From assembly GCA_030686995.1 (NCBI GenBank), contig CM060704.1, forward strand, positions 174,279,718 through 174,343,717: a stretch of DNA of 64,000 bases. The letters run 5' to 3'. Both the position numbers and the translations under genes were made by a program. The notes below the pieces were generated by a model. It was given only the letters and a program-made list of their open reading frames with translations. It ran no database searches and was not told the origin of the DNA. Shown in pieces: positions 10,565 to 23,496 of this stretch. How positions within the stretch are numbered: the first letter of the stretch is position 1; each line of letters begins with the position of its first letter. Source of the DNA: Artemisia argyi (taxonomy: Eukaryota > Streptophyta > Magnoliopsida > Asterales > Asteraceae).

Positions 10565-12162
10565 CATTTCAAATTCATTGTGAACAAACTAGTGCTAACC
10601 CACATGTACCTCAATGAATGTATATTGAACACAATATGCCCCAAATAGACTTGCTTAGACGGACAACCCTTTTTTCGGTGAAAGGTGAACATATATTAAT
10701 AAAACCAAACATTTACAAGACATTAAAGAGATAATGGAATGGACATACCCATCCATGATACGACAACTAATATAAACCAGGCAACAATTAAGCTAAAACA
10801 GCTAACAGACACTCTTTTGACACATATCGGGTACTTAATAAAACGATCTCCGATAACACAACAGAAATCTCATATGCAACAAACTACTATACTGCAACAG
10901 CCCACGTTTCAAGATACCAATGTTCACCTTTCAACCATAGTTCCATGACTACATTTCCTGGATAAAGGATCTCCATACATCATTCAACCATCACCCACAA
11001 TGACATATTACCAGGCTTCATCATGAGAACTATAGCACCCATACCCCCCCCCCCCCCCCCCCCCCCCTCCCCCCCCTAAAAAAAAAGGGTATACCCAATT
11101 GGCTACATTTCCTAATCAGTTACCTTTAGTCTAAATTAGCAGCCACATCCTCACTAATTAAAGACCAAAAGTAAATCAAACTAGGCATCACCAATCAGGA
11201 CACCTTCAATGAAGAAACCAACCTAGCCTCCTAGTAGTGTGATGCAAGGACCAAGACGGACAACCCTTTATTTTCAGCTTAGATCAGATTCCCTTCTGCA
11301 AGTCGTAGCTAGATCAGATTCCCCTACACTACCAAGAGACAGAAATTCTTATTTGAGACCCTACTTCCCAATATACCCCAAACCCACATCCGTCAATCCT
11401 CCGAGACAGAGGTGGATACCTAGCCTTTCAAGTTTCCTGCAACCAATTAGCATAAGTCAGGCGCCACTGTCTAGTGGTGTGGTTGTTTTACCAACTACCA
11501 TATGGAAATCACTAAGGTTCTTCAAATGAGTTCCTATACACTTCATAGCTTCATTTGTGAAAGTTGAGTCTAACGTGTAAACAATCCAAATCAATACATC
11601 CTTGTGCCACAGCAATCAGTCCTATGTGCAAACCAAGCTCAAATGTCTTCATTTTGCGCAATTTTCTTGCAAAACTGACCAAAAACTTGCAATCCCGTGT
11701 CTCCAATGCCATATGTGGCATCAATAACTTCCAAGTTGGGACACCTCTGAATCAAGAAACACGGGCTATCAGCATCCAAAGATACAAAATATAGTTTCCA
11801 GTTCCCGTAACTGATGCGCAAAGGGAAGTACAAACGGAAACAAACTTTTGGTTAGGTCAAACAATCTTCTAACCTAACAACATAGCTACAGAAATCTACT
11901 AGATCAATTGCTTCAACTATAGTAAAATTCAAAGATACAAGAGATTGACTACAGTTTTTTGCAAGAAGAGTAAGATCTTTACCTCTATCTCTTCAAAATT
12001 TACGTAACAAATCCATCGATTCAATGTTGGTGTTATGAAACACCGATTCATATAACCATTTTCCATATGTATATCCAACCCACGTTTTCCTAAAGATAAA
12101 GTTCTCAAATCATTACAATACTTCCTGTGATTTCCATTAATCCAAATCACGAATTGATCCAA
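10565..12162 (-). pseudogene. COI1-like: COI1-like LRR pseudogene (unit 2), LINE-interrupted
   Basis: Read on the minus strand from 12162: the exon starts at a TATAG acceptor, then YCNDLRTLSLGK, NFEEIEVK, LLAKNC-SLVSLNF with frame changes, CPNLEVIDATYGIGDTGL (11690-11760), a frameshift inside the CKK/RKMKTFELG region (about 11650), GLIAVAQGC and LHVRL, LMLIGCRKLERLGIHLCLGGLTDVGLGYIG (about 11350-11450), and finally SLRYMWV-like sequence beyond the LINE. The order and motifs follow COI1 LRRs to near the C-terminus. The GFSSDGLM segment present at 28.7 kb is deleted. At least two frameshifts, a TGA after PLDSGA and the LINE make it a pseudogene. Confidence 0.85.
10673..11253 (-). mobile_element. 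LINE-like retroinsertion, 581 bp, first of three copies
   Basis: It is flanked by a 16-bp direct repeat, AGACGGACAACCCTTT, at 10657-10672 and 11254-11269. Copies at 36.4 and 40.6 kb read through this site without the insert. On the minus strand it ends TTTATTAATATATGTTCACC, TTTCACCG and a short A run, as the 3' ends of plant LINEs do. No reverse transcriptase is present, so it could also be another retroposed transcript. A C-rich homopolymer at 11044-11076 is private to this copy. Confidence 0.65.
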
Positions 12163-12258
12163 CTATAAATATATACAATATAAAACAAATTAATAACGAA
12201 CTACATATAAACAATTTAAACATTTTTAAAATATCATAAAAATTATAAGGAGTCTTAC

Positions 12259-12380
12259 ATATTCATTTCTTCCTTGAGCGAAAGATTTGGATCCTTGGTA
12301 ACTTGACACTTTATTTTTCGACTGGTTTTCAACATTCTTCTCCGATCTTTTCATCTGATCTGGATTGGCCGAGTAGTTGA
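12259..12380 (-). pseudogene. Ptta/En/Spm transposase-like exon (unit 2)
   Basis: It encodes MKRSEKNVENQSKNKVSS-type sequence followed by the SFAQGRNEY class of ending, with a GTAAGA donor at its 3' side. It matches the exons at 28942, 46632 and 5583. A few substitutions are present. The exon is joined to the conserved TTGTCAACTACTCGGCC border. Confidence 0.65.
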
Positions 12381-12442
12381 CAACGTTGTGTCTTATATAT
12401 GAAGGTAGTCTAACTCACAGTTTACCTTGGTTGTTGTAGTGG

Positions 12443-12642
12443 CTAAAACCTGCCCAAGGTAAGATTCGATTGTGCCCATTCTAGAATTAGCCGTGTTAGC
12501 ATTTCCTTAGCCGATCTAGACTCTTGCTCAGCCACGAGAGCCCGTTGTTGCACCTCCTGAGCTTGCTTCCTAAATAACTCTTTCTCTTGTTGCTCTCGCC
12601 TCAACACCTCCGTCATATGCTGCCTAGTAATATAATCTTGTT
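12443..12642 (-). pseudogene. Ptta/En/Spm transposase-like C-terminal coiled coil (unit 2)
   Basis: The minus strand reads DYITRQHMTEVLRREQQEKE, then LFRKQAQEVQQRALVAEQES, and ends MLTRLILEWAQSNLTLGRF before a TAG stop at 12443-12445. It is strongly charged with heptad spacing, so a coiled coil is likely. It is the same domain as at 46800-47048, where an extra base removes the stop. Its upstream part is replaced at 12642 by retrotransposon gag sequence. Confidence 0.75.
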
Positions 12643-13191
12643 AGCCAACTCCTGAAACCTCATGATGTAGGTCTCGATGTCATCACCTTTTGTTACCAGC
12701 TCATAGAATTCTGTTTCCAATTTCTTCACCTCAGTATGAGGGCAAAACTTCTTAGTCATCAGCTTCTTGAATTGATCCCAAGTGAGCTTGTAGGCATTCT
12801 CCATACCAATAGGCTGAGCATGAGAATTCCACCATGACATAGCTTCATCCAGAAGCATACCTGTAGCAAATTTAACCTTGCTGACATCAGGGCAACTACA
12901 CATGAGGAATAAATTCTCAGTCTTTTCAAACCAGCGGATCAAAGCAACCGCTCCCTCAGTGCCCTTAAACTTGACGGGATCACTAATCTTGAAATCCTTC
13001 CAAGTGCATTCACGCCTAGTAGTGGGTGGTTCAACCGCCTCAGTATTAGGAGCAATCTCAGCAGCCCTACCAGCAACCTCAGCTCTCTCAGTCTCTAGAG
13101 CTTCTGCTATACTATCCCTGACTAACTTGCGGATAGCGGCTTGAGTCATAGCTGGTGTTTCTGGTGTAGCCTTTCCTTTCCTTGGTGCCAT
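12643..13191 (-). pseudogene. Truncated Ty3/gypsy gag
   Basis: The minus-strand frame starts MAPRKGKATPETPAM. After a low-complexity acidic/alanine region (to about residue 60) it enters a retrotrans_gag domain: WKDFKISDPVKFKGTEGAVA, IRWFEKTENLF, FATGMLLDEAMSWWN, WDQFKKLMTKKFCP and ETEFYELVTKGDDIETYIMR. This is the capsid part of a Ty3/gypsy polyprotein, best fitting the chromovirus (Tekay/Del) type. It stops being gag-like at about residue 184, where the element joins the array unit at 12642. The zinc knuckle, protease and polymerase are absent. Confidence 0.88.
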
Positions 13192-13260
13192 ACTTCTGAT
13201 AAATCACAATCGACAACAACCATGAGAAAATCTAATAGAAATAGTCATCGTACCAAAAGT

Positions 13261-13323
13261 ATATACCCACAACATGTATATATACAACCACAACAAGTAT
13301 AAATACAACCACGACATGTACGA
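13261..13323. repeat. Minisatellite of about 21 bp, split by an LTR element
   Basis: Units of the type gtataaatacaaccacaaca are repeated upstream of gag. The array continues after the LTR element at 23229-23310. The insertion duplicated TACGA (13319-13323 and 23229-23233). Confidence 0.8.
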
Positions 13324-16300
13324 TGTAACAATTCGCATTTTCAGGATAATTACTATTCCCGGAAAATTTCACTATTCACTTTTACTATTCATTTTTCCCG
13401 AAATTTTTCCCGAAAGTTGATTTTTATTTGATATTCTCAAGTGATAAATCATTTCCATGGCAAATTAAAAGTTTGACATTCATAAGCTCATTTTCGTGAA
13501 AGTTATTAAGGAATTACACGGAATTACACGTTTTAGGGTAAAACGTCAATCAGAAATTCTACGCACAACGAAATTCAACCCCGTCAGGTGACCCCACATC
13601 AGTAAAATATTTTACACACTCATGATTTATTTGAGAATTAATCGTGACTGAGAAAAATATGACCAAAAACTTCCCAACAGGTCACCCAAGCCTGTACTAC
13701 TCTCGCATGAGCACGCTTAATCGTTTGGGCGATTAACCGTTAGACCACAAAACGCGTTTCTAAGACTATTTGAGTTTTCAACTTCTTAGAAAAAGTCAAC
13801 ATATTCTTTCCCTCCTCCATTGACCAAAAATCATCCCTTGATGTTATAAGTCATTTCGTGATTTTTAGGCTTACGGTTTGATGTCTAAAAGACATTTAAT
13901 ACCAACCGACACTAGACTGAGCCCAGTCTAGACATTATAAGTCATTTTAAATCATTTTTATCACATTAGAAAAGTAACATTTTACTTTTCTCAGTTTTAC
14001 GCAAAATTCATACATTTTACGTATTACGCGTTTTAGACCCGTGTTTCCAGTTTTTAGCAGGGTTTACCACCCAAATGGAACCTACCACTCATTTTATATT
14101 TTATTATGGAACTTATTGACATGTTTATCAATACTTTCAAGTTCCATAATTTTACGACACCCGGTTTTACGTTTTGAGGCTTAATCATTTACGATTGGCA
14201 TTTCCCGGAGTCAAAACTAACCAAGTATCTTGGATAATACCAAGAAAAGTCCACACCCTTGCTCTCCAAGCTCATGAACAGCCTTGGAGGGGGGATTCAC
14301 CACCCATGTGGCTTGATCTTATGCCTTGTGTCATGAGATGTGAACATGTGTTCAACTTGGCCTTCAAGTGTTGACTACTCAACAATGTAACCTCCTCATT
14401 TGCATATAAATGCTTCTCCTCCCACTCCTTGACCATATGAACGACCCACACACACAACACCCTTCATTTTACTAGTTTACTTCAAGTTCCATCCAAGAAA
14501 TCAAGTGCAATATCCATACATAAACCCTAGTTTAGTTTTGATTCATCAAAACTACTTCAAATCTTTAGAACTTTGGTGATTTCTCTTGAGTTTGAATCCA
14601 CTCAAGTCACCTCAATTTTCATCATCTCTCTTTCAAGATTACAAGAGTAGAAAGATTGCATGAAGTGAAGTGGGTTGAAGCAAGTCTATCAAAGTCCTAT
14701 CCTTACATGTTAACTTCCTTTCATCTTTGAAAGCCAAAAGTTGTGAGCCAAACCCTAACTTGATTCTTGTTAAATAATCATGTTCATGTTATTTACATAT
14801 TATTTGTGCTATATTATGTCTTGTATTAATGTCCATGATGTATAAAAGTGAGCAAAACAAGTTATTGTTATTGATTGTTACAACAAGTTACTAAAACAAG
14901 TAAACTAGTGACTTTCTTGGTAAGACCTGATTAAAATGGTAAAAATATGATGTTGGATCATTACATATTACAGTAGAGGACCTAACAAGGAAACCATAGC
15001 AATTTGAACCACCTAAAACGAGTAAACGAGTCAAAAGTTATGGCGATTTGAAGTTACCAAAGATTTCCGGCAAAACTGCCAAATACCATTCTGATCAAAT
15101 TTGAGTTTTGAAAGTCATACTTCTGGTCCGATTCATCAAAAAGTTAAAACACGAAAGTTGTCCGGAACGACGTTTTCGTTCAGGAACAAAGAAGCTCGAG
15201 CCCTGAAAACGCTTTTTGAGTGATAAATTCTTCAAAATCTTAACAGCCCATTTTTAGACCAAATTCATTACATATAAGTTATGGTTTATGAAGACCAAAG
15301 GGGTCTTATGACCTAAATCAAGACCACAACCATGGCTAGAGCCAAGGTTGAGTCTCAAGACCATGGAACAATGACCAAAGGTCATGGCTAGGCCATGACG
15401 AAATGACCATACAAGCTTACCAAGGCAAATACATGAATTAGAGAAGTTGACGATAACTTGAACATACAATTTGGATCTACTTCATCTAAAGGAAACCATG
15501 AGATTTTACCAAGAGAAAATGGTCATTCAAGACTTATGAAACTACCCCTAATAACAATCTTCATGTACAAATAAACTTTCCTAAGTTTATTCAAATATCG
15601 GACATGTAACCTTTCGGATCAAAACTTATATCTATATATTTCATCAACTACTACAATAGTAGGGAGCCTCATGTGAGGAGTTCATTATGTAAGCCGTCGA
15701 GTTGAGTTGTGGATTTACGAGTTAAAGTGTCCTGGCTCCTCGAACGCTTACTAACATGACTTCTGAATTATGTCGGCCCGAACGGTAGTAAACGATATAC
15801 AAAACATACATGTTTCATGAATCTTCTCTTTCAAAGACTTACACTATACATCATACCACATCATGGACTAGATGCAAGATATATATATAGGCACTACTTC
15901 ATATTCTTTACTCCGATCCTAAGTCACAACATTCTATTATAGGTTGCTCGTAGAAACCTTCACGATTCAACCGTTACATTCATTACTTGCTATCTTACTT
16001 AAGGTGAGTTCATAGCCCCACTTTCGATTACTTAATCGTTTTACAAACCCTTGGGGGAAATACATGCTATTTATAACCGAGCACAATGTTTTTAAATTGT
16101 ATGCTTACCTGATTGTTTTATTATCACTAAGTACCAGCCTTGCTAAACCGATATCCTTGATTATGAACCATTTAATCACTAGCAATAGTGAGCGCGAATA
16201 TTAATAATAGGCCTATTGGGATTGACGAATCCCATTTGTATTGACTAAGTTCAAACAAATGCAATAATATTTGAGATTTAGGTATGTTAGCAACATACCT

Positions 16301-16795
16301 ACCGGGATAAAACCGCCGATTGATATTGGTACACGTTAACGTTATGGTGTCATAAGCTTAGTGTATAATACATGTTCCGGGCGTATAATAACGTAGCCTA
16401 CCTGTTTTGTTTTCCAAACATTGGTGTGAGCCTATAACTCACACTACCAACATATTGTGTTCAATCGATTTAACAAACTATATGAATATCACTCAACCTT
16501 TGTGTTGACCTCTCAAGCATGTATTTCAGGTTCATGACGATCAAGGATGGAACGGAAGGGCACGGATACTCAAGAGGGCTATAAATTTTATTATCATTCA
16601 AAACTCATTTATTATACATTGTAAACATGGAACCAATTGGGACCTCATTTTGTAATCTCTGATATTTATATAATTTGAATGATAAACCTTTTCAAAACGA
16701 CTCAATTGGAGTTCGTTTTCTATCATTGTGACTATTGTGCCGTCGAGTAACACCCAGTTTGAATTCCGCTGCATCCATGAATTGGGGGTGTTAAA
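13324..16795 (+). repeat. 5' LTR, 3472 bp
   Basis: It begins TGTAACAATTCGC and ends GGGGGTGTTAAA. The ending AA in place of the usual CA is shared by both LTRs. A TATA box (GCATATAAATGC, about 14400-14412) would place the transcript start near 14435, leaving more than 2.3 kb of R-U5. Relative to the 3' LTR it has a 9-bp duplication in the ATTGTG motif near 16732-16740. Confidence 0.93.
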
Positions 16796-16798
16796 GAT

Positions 16799-16811
16799 TG
16801 GTACCAGAGCC
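16799..16811 (+). promoter_or_regulatory. Primer-binding site, tRNA-Met type
   Basis: TGGTACCAGAGCC lies three bases after the 5' LTR. It resembles TGGTATCAGAGC, the common plant Met-tRNA primer site, with one difference (C for T at the fifth base of the triplet region). Confidence 0.85.
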
Positions 16812-17070
16812 ATGGTTATAGAGAAACGGGTCTAAGTGAGACCTAAACTATAACTACAATCACAAACAAAAACATTTTATAGCCTTCCGCTCTCCGTGTC
16901 TTCCATCCTCCAGACGATTATGGACTTAGTAAGCATGTTATGATACACAAACATATTAGTATATTCATATATACCCATTTTGAGCATTTCCCCGAAGACA
17001 TTTTTATGCTACACAAACATAATTGCATATTGATATATGTACCCTAAACATAATTCAGCATTTCCCCGTA

Positions 17071-17412
17071 GGCATTTTATGCTACATGAACACATATAAG
17101 TATATTGATATATACACACTAGGCATTTTATGCTACATGAACACATATAAGTATATTGATATATACACACTAAGCATTTTATGCTACATGAACACATATA
17201 AGTATATTGATATATACTAGGCATTTTATGCTACATGAACACACATAAGTATATTGATATATACACACTAAGCATTTTATGCTACATGAACACATATAAG
17301 TATATTGATATATACTAGGCATTTTATGCTACATGAACACATATTTGTATATTGATATATACACACTAGGCATTTTATGCTACATGAACATATTAGTATA
17401 TTGATATATAAA
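17071..17412. repeat. Tandem array, about seven 47-51 bp units
   Basis: Unit starts (RGCATTTTATGCTACATG) are at 17071, 17122, 17173, 17220, 17271, 17318 and 17369. The 47-bp versions lack CACA in TATACACACTA. Two diverged partial units precede the array (from about 16995). It lies 275 bp inside the retroelement's internal region. Confidence 0.9.
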
Positions 17413-17529
17413 CTCGGTTTATTTTCAATCATTTATCTAAACAATGGACTAAACATATCTGTGTATGCCTATTCTAAGGCATTTCGGCACAGCCACACTC
17501 TCCCAATCATGTTCCTACTCCAACATTAT

Positions 17530-17790
17530 ATGTCCAAGACATTGTAACGGATTGCAATGGTCTCATTCATTTTTCAAGACATTGTGAGATACAATGGCCT
17601 CATTCATTTTCCAAGACATTGTGAGATACAATGGTCTCATTCATTTTCCAAGACATTGTATGATACAATAGTCTTAATCATTTCTCAAATGATTTGAGTC
17701 ACACAATGACTAACCTACTTCCTAGACATTGTGAATTACACAATGGTCTAACCTACTTCCGAGACATTGTGTTTTGTGCAAATGGTCTCT
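17530..17790. repeat. Tandem array of hairpin-forming units
   Basis: Units of about 44 bp each contain AGACATTGTG and then TACAATGGTCT, an inverted pair around a few bases. About five to six copies are recognisable, becoming degenerate to the right. Each can fold into a short stem. Confidence 0.8.
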
Positions 17791-18184
17791 AGAATTATTC
17801 CATCACATCATCAATATCATTTCTTATGATATCAAAAACCCGTCACAATCTATCGATTTCAAAACAAGAAATATGAGATTTCTAAAGGACAAACTAATCC
17901 ATCATCGACAAAAGCTGAACTTTCTCTACATTCATCAAAGTTTTCTTATGAAACCTTCATTATTAAAAGTTCGTGATCCTGGCCAAGTATGTTCTATTTT
18001 AGAACTACTTAAAACTTCCTTTCCATACGTATCTACCCTTACTACCTTCTATGCAATGGAATATGAAAACATACGTTACAAGTCTTGTATGGACGGGACT
18101 TGCAACTTAAGGGTTTGTCATCGCCTTTGTTTAGTGAACAGTTTCCCGAAAGCAACGGACATATCAAAAGTATACCTAGTTTAG
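17774..18184 (+). other. Unassigned open frame inside the LARD-like element
   Basis: A 136-codon frame starts at ATG inside the hairpin array. No domain, signal peptide or membrane segment is apparent, and codon content looks like random AT-rich sequence. I list it only because it is the longest internal frame. It is more likely noncoding. Confidence 0.15.
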
Positions 18185-19182
18185 GTATTTGAAAATTTTA
18201 TCGAACCTTGGCTAAATATAGACTAGTCACCTATATTTAACCTAGGGACAGTGGAATATAGTCTGACTAACTATATTCGACTTAGAATTTTCAAATACTG
18301 AGAGTAGTTGTACTAGGGTTATGTTTAGGTTGATTTCCTACATGAACTCGATAAACCACCAGAATACATTAAAACAATCTAGAGACACGATAATGTCTTA
18401 CCACTCAGCGAAATCTTAACACCTTATTTGTGTTACCTAATTTCATTCTTGAAATTTTTCATTTATGTGATAATCCGAACTACTATCCTGGGATAGTTAT
18501 CAATTATTCTCTTCATCCTGTAGAAGTACTATCCTGTTTAGGATACCATTCCATCATAAACTTTTAAAATCTCTTAAGATTTTTAAAGCAAACTCAACAT
18601 CTATACCTAACAGTATTAATGTTAAGCATACATTACACACTTTTGTTCATCAACATATCACAACATTATCGTCACAACCGTTACAAACACAAGCTCATTA
18701 ACAGATCTTGATGCACTTTTAAAGCTCAAATCATCCTTAGTTACACCACAAGTACCCTCATCAGCTTTACAAGATTGAATATTCATCTTGTACTTTTGGA
18801 ACACCAGTATCATCTCGTAATACCCTACCTTGTAACTCACCGGCTAAGTATGAATGTTGTGTCGGGAATTCTTGAGTAGAATGATTTATAATGTCCTTAT
18901 TTGAATGGATTGGGATGCCTTTCCATTTAAATAAAGAAATTATAAATCATCGAACCATAAGTTTATATTCCTTTAGTTACATTGTTTGGGATGCCTCTCT
19001 ATGTAAATAAAGAATTATAAACAAGTGGGCTTATTTATATCCGAAATAACATAAATATGAAGTCAATGAACACTAGATACAACAACAGATTACCTACTAG
19101 GCTATGATTGCAACGACTATCCCAATTTCCATTAGTACGAGGTTTACATTTTGGTTTTCATAATGATAGTGCAATAACAAAC

Positions 19183-19320
19183 AAACTCATTGCGAGGCCA
19201 TGTAACCATATGCATGTGCAGTCGTACCAAACTCATTACGGGGCCATGTAACCATACGCATGCGCAGTCGTACCAAACTCATTGCGAAGCCATGTAGCCA
19301 TATGCATGGGCAGCCGTACA
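19183..19320. repeat. Three 46-bp tandem units
   Basis: Units begin AAACTCATTGCGAGGCCATG at 19183, 19229 and 19275 and contain the palindromic GCATGYGCAG region. They are close to the 3' LTR. Confidence 0.9.
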
Positions 19321-19765
19321 ATTCAAAACAGGACTTGGTCCAACCGCATGTTCAACGCTTATTCCATGATTCGATTCTTATATCAATTTCCATTTATTGG
19401 ATTCCTATGTAAATTGCTATTGTTGTTCAACTGTTATATCAATTGCTATTGATACTTGACAACTATATCAATTTCCATTTTGATATTTAACTATATCAAG
19501 TTCTATTTGATATTCAACTACTATATCGATTCCTATTAATATTCGACTGCTATATCAATTTCCTTTGATATTCGACTATTACCATACCTTTCCTACATAA
19601 AAGGAAGCCTCATCCTACACCATACACCGAAATGACAAATCAAATCACATCACTGGTAATTCCAGACTCTAGTCCTCATAAGTAACCACACCTTTTCATC
19701 GATACCACTCCAACATATGACACACAAAGAACTTCGGGACGAAGTTCCCCGTAAGGGGTAGAGAC

Positions 19766-22700
19766 TGTAACAATTCGCATTTTCAGGATAATTACTATTC
19801 CCGGAAAATTTCACTATTCAATTTTACTATTCATTTTTCCCGAAATTTTTCCCGAAAGTTGATTTTTATTTGATATTCTCAAGTGATAAATCATTTCCAT
19901 GGCAAATTAAAAGTTTGACATTCATAAGCTCATTTTCGTGAAAGTTATTAAGGAATTACACGGAATTACACGTTTTAGGGTAAAACGTCAATCAGAAATT
20001 CTACGCACAACGAAATTCAACCCCGTCAGGTGACCCCACATCAGTAAAATATTTTACACACTCATGATTTATTTGAGAATTAATCGTGACTGAGAAAAAT
20101 ATGACCAAAAACTTCCCAACAGGTCACCCAAGCCTGTACTACTCTCGCATGAGCACGCTTAATCGTTTGGGCGATTAACCGTTAGACCACAAAACGCGTT
20201 TCTAAGACTATTTGAGTTTTCAACTTCTTAGAAAAAGTCAACATATTCTTTCCCTCCTCCATTGACCAAAAATCATCCCTTGATGTTATAAGTCATTTCG
20301 TGATTTTTAGGCTTACGGTTTGATGTCTAAAAGACATTTAATACCAACCGACACTAGACTGAGCCCAGTCTAGACATTATAAGTCATTTTAAATCATTTT
20401 TATCACATTAGAAAAGTAACATTTTACTTTCCTCAGTTTTACGCAAAATTCATACATTTTACGTATTACGCGTTTTAGACCCGTGTTTCCAGTTTTTAGC
20501 AGGGTTTACCACCCAAATGGAACCTACCACTCATTTTATATTTTATTATGGAACTTATTGACATGTTTATCAATACTTTCAAGTTCCATAATTTTACGAC
20601 ACCCGGTTTTACGTTTTGAGGCTTAATCATTTACGATTGGCATTTCCCGGAGTCAAAACTAACCAAGTATCTTGGATAATACCAAGAAAAGTCCACACCC
20701 TTGCTCTCCAAGCTCATGAACAGCCTTGGAGGGGGGATTCACCACCCATGTGGCTTGATCTTATGCCTTGTGTCATGAGATGTGAACATGTGTTCAACTT
20801 GGCCTCCAAGTGTTGACTAGTCAACAATGTAACCTCCTCATTTGCATATAAATGCTTCTCCTCCCACTCCTTGACCATATGAACGACCCACACACACAAC
20901 ACCCTTCATTTTACTAGTTTACTTCAAGTTCCATCCAAGAAATCAAGTGCAATATCCATACATAAACCCTAGTTTAGTTTTGATTCATCAAAACTACTTC
21001 AAATCTTTAGAACTTTGGTGATTTCTCTTGAGTTTGAATCCACTCAAGTCACCTCAATTTTCATCATCTCTCTTTCAAGATTACAAGAGTAGAAAGATTG
21101 CATGAAGTGAAGTGGGTTGAAGCAAGTCTATCAAAGTCCTATCCTTACATGTTAACTTCCTTTCATCTTTGAAAGCCAAAAGTTGTGAGCCAAACCCTAA
21201 CTTGATTCTTGTTAAATAATCATGTTCATGTTATTTACATATTATTTGTGCTATATTATGTCTTGTATTAATGTCCATGATGTATAAAAGTGAGCAAAAC
21301 AAGTTATTGTTATTGATTGTTACAACAAGTTACTAAAACAAGTAAACTAGTGACTTTCTTGGTAAGACCTGATTAAAATGGTAAAAATATGATGTTGGAT
21401 CATTACATATTACAGTAGAGGACCTAACAAGGAAACCATAGCAATTTGAACCACCTAAAACGAGTAAACGAGTCAAAAGTTATGGCGATTTGAAGTTACC
21501 AAAGATTTCCGGCAAAACTGCCAAATACCATTCTGATCAAATTTGAGTTTTGAAAGTCATACTTCTGGTCCGATTCATCAAAAAGTTAAAACACGAAAGT
21601 TGTCCGGAACGACGTTTTCGTTCAGGAACAAAGAAGCTCGAGCCCTGAAAACGCTTTTTGAGTGATAAATTCTTCAAAATCTTAACAGCCCATTTTTAGA
21701 CCAAATTCATTACATATAAGTTATGGTTTATGAAGACCAAAGGGGTCTTATGACCTAAATCAAGACCACAACCATGGCTAGAGCCAAGGTTGAGTCTCAA
21801 GACCATGGAACAATGACCAAAGGTCATGGCTAGGCCATGACGAAATGACCATACAAGCTTACCAAGGCAAATACATGAATTAGAGAAGTTGACGATAACT
21901 TGAACATACAATTTGGATCTACTTCATCTAAAGGAAACCATGAGATTTTACCAAGAGAAAATGGTCATTCAAGACTTATGAAACTACCCCTAATAACAAT
22001 CTTCATGTACAAATAAACTTTCCTAAGTTTATTCAAATATCGGACATGTAACCTTTCGGATCAAAACTTATATCTATATATTTCATCAACTACTACAATA
22101 GTAGGGAGCCTCATGTGAGGAGTTCATTATGTAAGCCGTCGAGTTGAGTTGTGGATTTACGAGTTAAAGTGTCCTGGCTCCTCGAACGCTTACTAACATG
22201 ACTTCTGAATTATGTCGGCCCGAACGGTAGTAAACGATATACAAAACATACATGTTTCATGAATCTTCTCTTTCAAAGACTTACACTATACATCATACCA
22301 CATCATGGACTAGATGCAAGATATATATATAGGCACTACTTCATATTCTTTACTCCGATCCTAAGTCACAACATTCTATTATAGGTTGCTCGTAGAAACC
22401 TTCACGATTCAACCGTTACATTCATTACTTGCTATCTTACTTAAGGTGAGTTCATAGCCCCACTTTCGATTACTTAATCGTTTTACAAACCCTTGGGGGA
22501 AATACATGCTATTTATAACCGAGCACAATGTTTTTAAATTGTATGCTTACCTGATTGTTTTATTATCACTAAGTACCAGCCTTGCTAAACCGATATCCTT
22601 GATTATGAACCATTTAATCACTAGCAATAGTGAGCGCGAATATTAATAATAGGCCTATTGGGATTGACGAATCCCATTTGTATTGACTAAGTTCAAACAA

Positions 22701-23228
22701 ATGCAATAATATTTGAGATTTAGGTATGTTAGCAACATACCTACCGGGATAAAACCGCCGATTGATATTGGTACACGTTAACGTTATGGTGTCATAAGCT
22801 TAGTGTATAATACATGTTCCGGGCGTATAATAACGTAGCCTACCTGTTTTGTTTTCCAAACATTGGTGTGAGCCTATAACTCACACTACCAACATATTGT
22901 GTTCAATCGATTTAACAAACTATATGAATATCACTCAACCTTTGTGTTGACCTCTCAAGCATGTATTTCAGGTTCATGACGATCAAGGATGGAACGGAAG
23001 GGCACGGATACTCAAGAGGGCTATAAATTTTATTATCATTCAAAACTCATTTATTATACATTGTAAACATGGAACCAATTGGGACCTCATTTTGTAATCT
23101 CTGATATTTATATAATTTGAATGATAAACCTTTTCAAAACGACTCAATTGGAGTTCGTTTTCTATCATTGTGCCGTCGAGTAACACCCAGTTTGAATTCC
23201 GCTGCATCCATGAATTGGGGGTGTTAAA
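19766..23228 (+). repeat. 3' LTR, 3463 bp
   Basis: Nearly identical to the 5' LTR. It is preceded by GTAAGGGGTAGAGAC, which serves as the polypurine tract. The nine bases missing compared with the 5' LTR account exactly for the length difference. Confidence 0.93.
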
Positions 23229-23384
23229 TACGAGTACAACCACAACCTGTATAAATACAACCACGACATGTATAGATACAACCACAACAAGTATAAATAC
23301 GATAACAATAAAGAGCAATCACGAAACATCATAAATATAATCACAACACATGAATATAATACATGAAAATTTCGGCCTACATGG

Positions 23385-23496
<112 letters not shown>

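Larger units (their letters stand above)
13324..23228 (+). mobile_element. Complete non-autonomous LTR retrotransposon (LARD-like), 9905 bp
   Basis: It has two long direct repeats (13324-16795 and 19766-23228), a 2970-bp internal region, a tRNA-Met type primer-binding site, a purine-rich tract before the 3' LTR and a 5-bp duplication TACGA. The internal region lacks gag and pol; the longest frame (17774-18184) matches no family I know. It instead contains three tandem-repeat arrays. By eye the LTRs differ by about four substitutions and one 9-bp indel, so the insertion is very young. It sits inside an older gypsy fragment. Mobilisation would require proteins from another element. Confidence 0.92.

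Noticed and set aside
11044..11076. Long C homopolymer
   Set aside because: Private expansion in one LINE-like copy. Possibly a sequencing or assembly effect, no functional claim made.
12436..12450. TTGTTGTAGTG near the transposase stop codon, resembling a CACTA terminus
   Set aside because: It is part of the coding end (GRF stop) in both copies and no inverted partner is seen.
14174..14460. 60-70-codon frames repeated at 20616-20902 and 15254/21696
   Set aside because: They lie inside the two LTRs, are identical because the LTRs are, and show no domain or codon signal.
17071..19320. Possible CRISPR array because of regular repeats
   Set aside because: The repeats are contiguous tandem units without unique spacers, within a plant retrotransposon.
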